Program-made: the position numbers and the translations under genes
Notes under the pieces: model-generated
The model's database searches: none
Told to the model about the DNA's origin: nothing
Seen by the model: the letters and a program-made list of their open reading frames with translations, nothing else
Part shown: in pieces, positions 33,292-40,581 of the stretch
Position numbering within the stretch: position 1 is the first letter of the stretch
Layout: each line of letters starts with the position of its first letter
Source of the DNA: Pelagihabitans sp947500445
Lineage (GTDB): Bacteria > Bacteroidota > Bacteroidia > Flavobacteriales > Flavobacteriaceae
DNA length: 64,000 nucleotides
NCBI RefSeq assembly: GCF_050589625.1
Contig: NZ_JBNGOP010000003.1
Span: 233,247 to 297,246 of the forward strand
Direction: 5' to 3'

Positions 33292-34608
33292 CTAAATGAA
33301 CATATCCAATGCTAGAACGCCCAAAAGCCCCATAACACCCACCGTAGTTTCCATTACGGTCCATGTTTTCAGCGTGTCCTTTACCGAAAGATTAAAATAT
33401 TCCTTGTACAACCAAAACCCTCCGTCGTTTACGTGGGACAGCATTAAGCTTCCCGAGCCGATGGCCAACACCATCAATTCGGGGCTTACATCGGTACTTG
33501 CCAGGAGGGGCGCGGCGATACCGGCAGCGGTAAGTCCTGCTACGGTAGCCGAACCGACACATACCCGTATGACCGTAGCAATGGACCAAGCGAGCAACAA
33601 GGGCGAAATGGTGACGCCTTTTAGCATTTCGCCGATATAGGTGCTTACGCCACTATCGATAAGTACTTCTTTTAGGGCACCCGCACCGGCGATGATCAGC
33701 AATACCATAGTGATGCCCGATACCGCGGTCGATACGGAACGCATGACCTCCTGCATTTTTTTTCCCCGTGCCAGCCCTAAAGTGTATATGGCCACCAATA
33801 CGGAGCACAACATGGCGATTACCGGATTCCCAAGCACTTCGGTAAATTGTAACATTCCATTTCCTTCCGGAAGTACGACCTTGAAAATTGCTGCTATTCC
33901 GATCAGTATTACGGGCAACAGGGCAGTGAAAATACTGATAAACGTTCCCGGCATTTCTTCTTCGGTCAGTACTTTTGGGTTCAAAAATTCCTTTAAGGGC
34001 GAAGCCTTAATATTTTTTATGGTCCGCGAAAATAATGGCCCGGCAATAACAATGGCCGGTATTGCCACAATGATTCCGTACAGCAAGGTCTTTCCAATAT
34101 CGGCCTTGAACATCACCGCGATCCCGGTCGGGGCGGGGTGCGGGGGCAAATAGCCATGGGTGACCGATAGGGAGGCCAACATGGGAAGGCCGACATATAT
34201 TAGGGGAAGGCCCGTGGCAGCGGCAACGGTGAATACCAACGGAACCAGTATAACGAAACCTACGGTGTAGAACATGGGTATGCCTACGATAAAGCCGGTG
34301 AGTACTACCGCCCATTGGATGTTCTTTTTACCAAAAGTTGCGACCAAACGTGTGGTGATCCGCTGGGCCGCCCCGCTATCGGCGACCAGTTTTCCCAGCA
34401 TGGCCCCAAGGCCGAGAATCATAATAAGTCCGCCCAAGGTCTTACCCAGTCCGGTTTGAATGGAATCTACCACGGCAATAACGTCCATACCCTCCGCCAC
34501 TCCTACAAAAAGGGACACCAGAACAAACGAAATAAAGGCGTTCAATTTAAATTGGGCGATCAGGATAAAAAGAAGAACGATACCGATAATGACGATGGCT
34601 AAGGGCAT
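33292..34608 (-). CDS. GntP-family permease (gluconate / D-serine type)
   Basis: The 438-residue inner-membrane transporter has about 12 hydrophobic segments and GntP-family blocks: GLGAMLGKLVADSG, LPPHPAPTGIAV, and SATVAGLTAAGI near the C-terminus. The family imports gluconate and related acids; E. coli DsdX in this family imports D-serine. Because the operon continues with RidA, a D-amino-acid PLP enzyme and an M19 dipeptidase, D-serine or similar uptake is more likely than gluconate. A strong palindrome lies 52 bp upstream. Confidence 0.88.
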   Translation of the reverse strand: MPLAIVIIGIVLLFILIAQFKLNAFISFVLVSLFVGVAEGMDVIAVVDSIQTGLGKTLGGLIMILGLGAMLGKLVADSGAAQRITTRLVATFGKKNIQWAVVLTGFIVGIPMFYTVGFVILVPLVFTVAAATGLPLIYVGLPMLASLSVTHGYLPPHPAPTGIAVMFKADIGKTLLYGIIVAIPAIVIAGPLFSRTIKNIKASPLKEFLNPKVLTEEEMPGTFISIFTALLPVILIGIAAIFKVVLPEGNGMLQFTEVLGNPVIAMLCSVLVAIYTLGLARGKKMQEVMRSVSTAVSGITMVLLIIAGAGALKEVLIDSGVSTYIGEMLKGVTISPLLLAWSIATVIRVCVGSATVAGLTAAGIAAPLLASTDVSPELMVLAIGSGSLMLSHVNDGGFWLYKEYFNLSVKDTLKTWTVMETTVGVMGLLGVLALDMFI

Positions 34609-34637
34609 GTAGAAGCTGTTTTGGAAGGTTTATGCTA

Positions 34638-34681
34638 CTAAGATAGTGAAATTGAAGTACGGGAAAATAACCCTTTTCCCG
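34638..34681 (-). promoter_or_regulatory. Putative promoter and operator of the GntP operon
   Basis: On the minus strand TATCTTAG (34638-34645) is a near-match to the -7 element. The palindrome CGGGAAAA-TAACCC-TTTTCCCG (34660-34681, perfect 8-bp arms) covers the -33 region. No T-run follows, so an operator is more likely than a terminator. Confidence 0.4.
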
Positions 34682-34719
34682 ATATGAATTTTTTTGGACT
34701 TCCCGTTACTGTCCTGCTT

Positions 34720-35172
34720 TTAGGGACGTTTTTTTCGCTCGGAAATAGACATGACCATGCTTTTGGGAGCGGAAACCACCTCTATGTTTTTTGGCAAATC
34801 GGCGTCGGAAAGGGCTACGGCTCGAAGCAGCAATTTTTCGACTTCAGGTTTTGGAAAGGTCTGAAAGTCCGTAACCTTTAAATGTCGGATATGTTTCCCC
34901 TTACCTTTTAACCCAAGCGTTGAGGACGGCAATTCGGTTCCCCGGTTAAAACCAAAATTGACATGGTGCGCATACACCGCTATATGGCAGAACGCGCCTT
35001 TCAGCTGTTCCGTTTTGGAGTATGCGATGGCCACTGCATTGTAGTTGTCCCATATGAGCTCATTGGCCTGGGGGACGGTGTCGGTAATAAAAGTTCTTAG
35101 CTGTAGGGCCAACTCCCGAATACGGGGATCGTAAGGCTTTAGAAATGTATGGAGTTGCGCATTGGGTTTCAT
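34720..35172 (-). CDS. DUF1801 domain protein
   Basis: The 150-residue cytosolic protein has the DUF1801 (YdhG-like) pattern: an N-terminal helix pair (IRELALQLRTFI), ANELIWDNYNAVAIAYS and AVYAHHVNFGFNRGTEL, ending with a helix and charged tail. The fold is SufE/frataxin-like in known structures; the function is unknown. It starts 27 bp after the DUF2809 remnant and is the last gene of the leftward run. Confidence 0.82.
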   Translation of the reverse strand: MKPNAQLHTFLKPYDPRIRELALQLRTFITDTVPQANELIWDNYNAVAIAYSKTEQLKGAFCHIAVYAHHVNFGFNRGTELPSSTLGLKGKGKHIRHLKVTDFQTFPKPEVEKLLLRAVALSDADLPKNIEVVSAPKSMVMSISERKKRP

Positions 35173-35199
35173 GTATTATGATTTTTAGTTGAAATGGTG

Positions 35200-35851
35200 T
35201 TACACATCTTTTCCTTTTTTCATCAAGTGTTTTTCGGTATTTCTTCGGGTATGCATTACCCTGGAATTTACCCATACACTGCTTTCCAACAGCAGACCGA
35301 TTGCTGACCCGATACTGTAGCAAACAAGGTCGCTCCACAGAAAACCGCTTCCCAAGACGAGTTTCCCCATTCTGGTTTCCCGCATGGCTTGAATTTGTTC
35401 CCCTTGATACAATGAAGTGATTTAAACTGTTTTTTTTACCTGCCCCCGAGGCGTCGGGGTCGCATTTTGCACCCTGACTTTGCCATTTTTGAATACCGTA
35501 GCTATGGCTATGTTACTAAAAAATGACTTCATCAGGTCGCAAAAGCCTTCATTTTCGGTTCCAAACAAAAAGTTTAAACCACTTCAATTGACCGAATTCA
35601 ATACCAAAACAGATGGCCAAACTAATTACGGCCACTTTTAAAGGTGTTGCCCGTATTGCGCAAAAACCGACTAAGAAGTACATCATTAATGCATAAAGCA
35701 CATCACCGATGTAAGGATAAAGCAACGCGGGGACGTAGGGCGTACGGGATAAAAGCCCGGCCCCAATGGTCAATACGACCAAGAGGCCATAGTAGGGACG
35801 TTTCCGATGATAGCCGTCCAAAAGATTAAAAGTGTTCGGCCTTTTTGGCAT
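35200..35851 (-). pseudogene. DUF2809 membrane-protein gene interrupted by a palindromic element
   Basis: The 5' part (35851 to about 35588) encodes three hydrophobic segments and ends in CFGIEFGQL. The 3' part (35412-35200) resumes with YQGEQIQAMRETRMGKLVLGSGFLWSDLVCY-type sequence (given here only as pattern), the usual DUF2809 C-terminus. Joining GGTCAATTG to TATCAAGGG across 35413-35587 restores one frame. The 175-bp insertion shifts the frame and ends the first part at 35549 after element-encoded residues (WFKLFVWNRK). The ATG at 35851 overlaps the PIG-L stop by 26 bp. DUF2809 proteins are small membrane proteins of unknown function. Confidence 0.85.
35413..35584. mobile_element. 172-bp palindromic element (copy C) inserted in the DUF2809 gene
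   Basis: The ends are TGAAGTGATTTAAACT and its inverse AGTTTAAACCACTT(CA). The interior carries the family core hairpin GTAGCTATGGCTATG at about 35503-35517 and a GC-rich palindrome around CCCCGAGGCGTCGGGG. The trinucleotide CAA occurs at both junctions (35410-35412 and 35585-35587), a candidate 3-bp target duplication. Its terminal sequence differs from the 162-bp copies. Confidence 0.75.
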
Positions 35852-36692
35852 CGATGCTAAACTTTCTGAAATATAGGATGTTGGTGGTGTCTTTCCGTTC
35901 TGCGGCGATCCATTCGTCCATCTCTTCTTTGGTATATTGGCTTTTATGGCAGCGTAGCGATGTAAAGGCCTTTTCCTCGTCCTCGGCACGGAACCGAACG
36001 GCGGTGTTCATGTATTCCGCCCGTGTATATCCCAGGCCCCAATCTTGGGGAAATTTTTTGGTCTGTTCTTTTAGCCAACCAAAATGGTACAAGTCTATTT
36101 CCGTCGCCCATCCTTCTCGGAGTAATATTTCTTTGGTCAGTAGCCCCACCATCCTATGATCGGGATGCCCGGTATCCCCATCGGGGCCAAAGGTGATAAT
36201 GGTAGTAGGTCTAAGAAGCGCTATTTTCTCTTTGATCGCCGTTTTGAGTTGTGCCACCTCTTCGTAAAAATTATGATGCCCATTAAGGCCAAGGCCGTCC
36301 TTTGCTCCCAAAAAATGGGGCGGACGTATCCCCAATGCCGCACAAGCGCATTCCGTTTCGGCCTTTCGTACCGCGATCAGGGAATCTCCGGCCGGTATTC
36401 CGGCATGGTCGGTCACCCCATATCTGCCGTCGGTGGCCAAAACCAGATGAACGTTGCTACTGTCCGCATATTTTGCCAATAAGGGACTTACGATCGTTTC
36501 ATCGTCCGGATGCGCAAAAATGGCCATAATGGTTTTTGGAGGGGCATTCTTGATTGTAGGCTTCAGTTCGTTCACAGGTGCGTTGCCTTGCTGGCAAGCA
36601 CCAAAGAATAGCAGTAAGGCGCTAACAAGGACCGATCGCCCTTGGCTTAAGGACGCCCATTTTTGCATTTGGGCGGTAGAGAGGATGCTCAT
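35826..36692 (-). CDS. PIG-L family deacetylase lipoprotein
   Basis: The 288-residue protein has an N-terminal hydrophobic segment and lipobox LFFGAC (Cys33), so it is probably anchored in the periplasm or outer membrane. The PIG-L/LmbE zinc hydrolase signature AHPDDE is at 60-65, with a second metal-ligand block TGHPDH near 170. The family removes N-acetyl groups from sugar conjugates (GlcNAc-PI, mycothiol and bacillithiol precursors). A shorter start at Met9 is possible. It lies between PPK2 (27-bp gap) and DUF2809 (26-bp overlap). Confidence 0.88.
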   Translation of the reverse strand: MSILSTAQMQKWASLSQGRSVLVSALLLFFGACQQGNAPVNELKPTIKNAPPKTIMAIFAHPDDETIVSPLLAKYADSSNVHLVLATDGRYGVTDHAGIPAGDSLIAVRKAETECACAALGIRPPHFLGAKDGLGLNGHHNFYEEVAQLKTAIKEKIALLRPTTIITFGPDGDTGHPDHRMVGLLTKEILLREGWATEIDLYHFGWLKEQTKKFPQDWGLGYTRAEYMNTAVRFRAEDEEKAFTSLRCHKSQYTKEEMDEWIAAERKDTTNILYFRKFSIDAKKAEHF

Positions 36693-36719
36693 GGGTTTAC
36701 GGCGTTTTTTAATATGGTG

Positions 36720-37496
36720 CTATTCGTTATAGGGAATGTTCTCTAGCACGTGGTCGATCGTTTTTAAACGTGCTTTCCATTTGTCATTGGCATCTATAAT
36801 GAGCCAAGGGGCATGGGCGCTATTGGTACGCTCGAACATTTTGGTCTTGTATCGGCTGTAGTCGTCCCATAGTTCTTGTGCCCGCTCATCCACAGCGGTC
36901 ATTTTCCAGCGCTTTAGCGGGTTCTTTTTAATTTCCCTAAACCGTTTTGCCTGCTCTTCCTTGTTGATGGAAAAATAAAATTTGATCAAGTGGGTATCCG
37001 ATTCGATGAGCATTTTTTCGAAATCGTTTACATGCGACATAAAAATTTCATATTCGCGCTCCGTACAAAATTGATTCACCGGCTCTACTACGGCACGATT
37101 GTACCAACTTCGATCAAAAAGAACGATTTCCCCAGGTTTGGGCAACTGGTTGATGTACCGCTGAAAAAACCATTGCTTGCGTTCGTCATCCGAAGGTACG
37201 TCCAAAGCCACGATTCTAAAATGTCTTGGGTTGATGTATTCCGTAAGCCTGCGAATGGCACCGCCCTTTCCCGCGGCGTCACGACCTTCAAAAAGGATCA
37301 CTACCTTTTTATCGTTGTCGATCACCCAGTTTTGTAGCGTAATCAACGCCTCTTGCTTTTTTTTCAGCGTAGTAAGGTATGTTGCCTCCCGTAATGCGTT
37401 CTGGAGGTTTACCTTTTTATTTTTTAAAAGCGCATGAAGTCCTACTTTGGAATTGAGCAGTTGTACTTCCGCTTCTGTCAATTTTTTTATCGGCAT
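36720..37496 (-). CDS. Polyphosphate kinase 2 (PPK2) family protein, copy a
   Basis: The 258-residue cytosolic P-loop kinase transfers phosphate between polyphosphate and nucleotides. The Walker A motif GRDAAGKGG is at 71-79 and the Walker B-like block FDRSWYNR is at 127-134, followed by a lid region with basic residues (FREIKKNPLKRWK). Single-domain length fits class I or III PPK2. It lies 3 bp after its paralogue, so the pair is co-transcribed. The direction (ADP to ATP, GDP to GTP or reverse) cannot be read from sequence. Confidence 0.9.
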   Translation of the reverse strand: MPIKKLTEAEVQLLNSKVGLHALLKNKKVNLQNALREATYLTTLKKKQEALITLQNWVIDNDKKVVILFEGRDAAGKGGAIRRLTEYINPRHFRIVALDVPSDDERKQWFFQRYINQLPKPGEIVLFDRSWYNRAVVEPVNQFCTEREYEIFMSHVNDFEKMLIESDTHLIKFYFSINKEEQAKRFREIKKNPLKRWKMTAVDERAQELWDDYSRYKTKMFERTNSAHAPWLIIDANDKWKARLKTIDHVLENIPYNE

Positions 37497-37499
37497 GGC

Positions 37500-38348
37500 T
37501 TAAGTGTCTATTTGGATAACGCTCCTGTGGTAGCGCATAATAATGTTCGGGTCGGGCAGTAGGGCAATATCCGAAGCCCCTTTTCCTTCATAGTCGAACT
37601 GCGATAGTACATATCGCATGCTTTCTAACCGGGCCTTTTTTTTGTTATTGGCCTTTACAATGGTCCAAGGACTAAAATTGGAGTGCGTTTTGCTGAACAT
37701 TTCCTCCTTGTAATGGGTGTAATCGTCCCAAAGCTCCTGTCCTTTCTTATCGACGGGACTGAACTTCCATTCTTTTAAGGGATTGTTCAAGCGCGCTTCG
37801 AAGCGTTTGTGCTGTTCGGACTTGGATATGGAAAACCAAAACTTGATGATCTTCAGGTTGTCCTCGTAAAGCAAGTGTTCAAACTCGGGAACTTGGGCGA
37901 TAAAACGAGCGTACTGTTCCTTGGTACAAAAGCCCATAACCGGCTCTACCACAGCCCTATTGTACCAACTGCGATCAAAAAAAACGATCTCACCGGGATT
38001 GGGCAACATTTTGATGTACCTTCTAAAATACCATTGTCCTTTTTCTACCGCCGTTGGCTTACTAAGTGCGACAACTCTTGAAGATCGGGGGTTCAGATGT
38101 TCCTTGAACCGTTTAATGGCCCCGCCCTTTCCTGCGGCGTCCCTTCCCTCAAAAAGGATGACCACACGCATTTTATGCCGGGCGATATGTTTTTGGAGGT
38201 TTACAAATTCCGATTGCAGTAGGGAGAGCTCCGTTTCGTACCTGATTTTTTTTAGGGTCTTCCCCACGGCCCCATCGTCCTCATTGGCCAAGGCTAGAAG
38301 CGCTTTGCGGGTTTTGGCTTTTTCCAGATCATTTCCATCAAAGGTCAT
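37500..38348 (-). CDS. Polyphosphate kinase 2 (PPK2) family protein, copy b
   Basis: The 282-residue paralogue of the next gene has Walker A GRDAAGKGG at 68-76 and FDRSWYNR at 124-131. An N-terminal extension of about 30 residues and a longer C-terminal tail (about 25 residues) distinguish it. It is first in the leftward run PPK2b, PPK2a, PIG-L, DUF2809, DUF1801. Tandem PPK2 genes of different subclass may serve opposite directions or different nucleotides. A 6-bp palindrome (ACCGAT/ATCGGT, 38395-38412) lies upstream. Confidence 0.9.
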   Translation of the reverse strand: MTFDGNDLEKAKTRKALLALANEDDGAVGKTLKKIRYETELSLLQSEFVNLQKHIARHKMRVVILFEGRDAAGKGGAIKRFKEHLNPRSSRVVALSKPTAVEKGQWYFRRYIKMLPNPGEIVFFDRSWYNRAVVEPVMGFCTKEQYARFIAQVPEFEHLLYEDNLKIIKFWFSISKSEQHKRFEARLNNPLKEWKFSPVDKKGQELWDDYTHYKEEMFSKTHSNFSPWTIVKANNKKKARLESMRYVLSQFDYEGKGASDIALLPDPNIIMRYHRSVIQIDT

Positions 38349-38462
38349 ACGTAGTCGGTTTATCTCTTTTTGGTGCCCCGTGCTTTCGAACCGAACCGAT
38401 TTTTACATCGGTAAGCGAAAAACGAACAGGCGTTGGTGCAGGCTTATCTGCCCTTGTACCTT

Positions 38463-38624
38463 ATACCATTTTAACTTTGAAATAGCACTAATAAATCGTT
38501 TCTTTTTCAGCTGTTCTTCGTTAAAAAATAGAACCGTAGCTAAGGCTATGCTTCCATTTTTTGCCTCGAACAACTAAAAAATAATTCAATTTCCATACGC
38601 GCGATTTCAAAGTTAAAATGGTAT
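38463..38624. mobile_element. 162-bp palindromic MITE-like element, copy B
   Basis: Nearly identical to copy A at 10768 (about four differences), with the same perfect 21-bp terminal inverted repeats and core GTAGCTAAGGCTATG. It occupies much of the 371-bp gap between the coiled-coil lipoprotein gene (3' end) and the PPK2 genes (5' end). The rest of the gap shows nothing further. Confidence 0.85.
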
Positions 38625-38719
38625 TAATTTTTTGGGGAACTGGTTCGGGCTTGGCGTATTTTGCATAAAAATGCCCTATGTCACGGGTGGTTTTCGGGTT
38701 TTGTAGTCCCGTTTTGCAT

Positions 38720-39370
38720 TTACTCTGCCAACTCCGTAATCTTTTTTTCGTACAGTTTCTTGCTTTCCACAACGGCCACGTTCAACTCCTTCATAATGCC
38801 TTCTACCCGGCCTTCGATACTTTTCATTTCATTGTTGATGTTATCAAAGCTGTTTAGGGCCGCCGCGACTTCCAACGCCTTGACCACTTCAACGGCATCG
38901 CCGTGTAACAGGCGTAACTTTTCGATGGCCTTGGAAGTATTGGCCAAGGTGCCGTTATACTTGGTACGCGCTTTTTCAATAGCACCCAAAAGGGTTTTTT
39001 TACTGTTTTCGTCGCTCAAACTATTGGTCTGGGTCTCCATCGCGGTAAAAAGGTTCGCGGCCTTGGTCTTCAGGTCTTCATATTCCTTGTTCAAACGTTC
39101 TACCCGTTTGTTTACTTTTTCCCAATCACCATATACTTTGGCAAATTCCTTGTCCTCGTTCTTGGTTTCTTCCAACGCGGTCTTTAGGGCACCTAGCGAT
39201 GCCAATCCTTTGCCTACGTTTTTGTTGGCGGTTTCTTTGCGTTTTTCAAAGGTCGCTACTTGGGATTTAAATTGTTCCTTTAGCCGGATGAGGTCTTCCG
39301 GGCTTTTGTCTTTCCAACAGGAGACCAGGAAAAGCGAAAAAAAGAATACTAAAAAAGCGTTTTTGTTCAT
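38720..39370 (-). CDS. Coiled-coil lipoprotein of unknown function
   Basis: The 216-residue protein has a short signal and lipobox LFLVSC (Cys18). After this the protein is almost wholly helical, rich in Lys/Glu/Ala heptads (about 25-215), and predicted to form long coiled coils. No family is recognised with confidence; it resembles helical spacer or chaperone-like lipoproteins. Its 3' end faces the palindromic element; a phosphoesterase gene lies 70 bp upstream on the same strand. Confidence 0.75.
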   Translation of the reverse strand: MNKNAFLVFFFSLFLVSCWKDKSPEDLIRLKEQFKSQVATFEKRKETANKNVGKGLASLGALKTALEETKNEDKEFAKVYGDWEKVNKRVERLNKEYEDLKTKAANLFTAMETQTNSLSDENSKKTLLGAIEKARTKYNGTLANTSKAIEKLRLLHGDAVEVVKALEVAAALNSFDNINNEMKSIEGRVEGIMKELNVAVVESKKLYEKKITELAE

Positions 39371-39440
39371 AAGGTCGGTGTTCGGATTTGCAGGTTAAAT
39401 ATACAATTTCTCTTTTGGAGTTGCCCGCTTCAGGGTGCCA

Positions 39441-40340
39441 CTATTCCTCAAGGCGATACGCACTGAGCTTTTGTGGGCCTTCCAACACGGAACGGGCTAC
39501 TTTAAGGGTGCCATCTTCCGAAGTTATAATGTTCCATTTGATCAACGCTATGGCACCGTTCTCGATTTCGATTCCGGTAATGCTCCTGGGATGCACACAG
39601 CTGCCATCGTTGAACAATGGGATGTCGCCCGGTTCGGGAAATCGGGGGCGGTGGGTGTGCCCCACGATGGTAATCAACAGCTTTTTGCCCAAGATCCATT
39701 TTTTGATGCGCCGTTCTACCTTTATCAGTTCCTTGTAGTTTTTGGCGGGGCTTGTGGGGTCCGCTATTCCCCAAACCTGTAAGGGTTTCCAGAGTACCCG
39801 TACCAAAAAACGTCCCCAACGCCAAAAAGTGTAATTCCACCAATCCGCTTGATGGCCGTGTGCCAAAAAAAGTTCCTGGCCGGTTGTAACATGTTTGAGT
39901 ACCACGCCTTCTTGATACTCGATACCTGAAAGCAACGGTTTTTCCCGACCTTCTACGGGGTCAAAAAAACTCCAGAGGTTCTTTTTTACGTATTCCCGGT
40001 CTTTGTATACCATATCGTGGTTGCCCCAGATGAGGTGCAACCGTTCCTGCAGGTGAAACTTTTGAAGTAGTTTAAAAACGTTTTTATGTGCCTTAAAAAT
40101 AGATTCAAAATGAAGGTTTTCCCAAAGTTCGTCTCCGTCGCCCAATTCGCAATAATGAAAGCCTTCGTTAAAGTAATGTTTGAGGGCATGAAAGTAAATA
40201 TTGCGGTTGTTCGCAAAATCATCGGCAAAACTGTTGTCCCCACGGTGGCAATCGCTAAAAAGGATGAACTTGGAGTTGTCGTCAAAAGGCACCGTTTTGG
40301 CATGTTCGTAAGCTCTGGAGAGGCGCTTTTTTGAGGACAT
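39441..40340 (-). CDS. Calcineurin-like metallophosphoesterase
   Basis: The 299-residue probable cytosolic phosphoesterase has the full metal-ligand set: D30-x-H32 (FSDCHRGD), GDGDE (68-72), GNHD (106-109), LAHGHQ, and VGHTHRP near 225. No signal peptide. It resembles the UDP-2,3-diacylglucosamine hydrolase-like or uncharacterised DUF-type branch, but the substrate is not fixed. It diverges from the GAF gene across a 241-bp gap in which only weak -7-like matches are seen. Confidence 0.88.
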   Translation of the reverse strand: MSSKKRLSRAYEHAKTVPFDDNSKFILFSDCHRGDNSFADDFANNRNIYFHALKHYFNEGFHYCELGDGDELWENLHFESIFKAHKNVFKLLQKFHLQERLHLIWGNHDMVYKDREYVKKNLWSFFDPVEGREKPLLSGIEYQEGVVLKHVTTGQELFLAHGHQADWWNYTFWRWGRFLVRVLWKPLQVWGIADPTSPAKNYKELIKVERRIKKWILGKKLLITIVGHTHRPRFPEPGDIPLFNDGSCVHPRSITGIEIENGAIALIKWNIITSEDGTLKVARSVLEGPQKLSAYRLEE

Positions 40341-40581
40341 AGGAATACGATGCGTTATAAACTATTGGAAAGAAAGGTATGTTGGTTACAAGTGGCTTTT
40401 AATCGGGTGACTTTGGCCGATTTTATGGTAGTTCAATGATTTTTTTGATGCCGAACAAAGCACTTTTCCTTTCTTTGGGTAAATATGCGAAAAAAGCCAA
40501 AGATGGCATAAGGTTTCCTTTAACAAAATTTGGGGAGATGTTTTGTAACTTTATCCCTTCAAAGACGTCTAATACTTTGGA

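Noticed and set aside
34660..34681. Strong palindrome as terminator of the DUF1801 gene
   Set aside because: No T-run follows on the minus strand and it lies over the likely -33 region of the GntP operon, so an operator is more likely.
35549..35989. A complete 146-residue protein at the DUF2809 locus
   Set aside because: The first 46 residues are an extension into the PIG-L gene and the last ten are encoded by the inserted element; the true gene is split.
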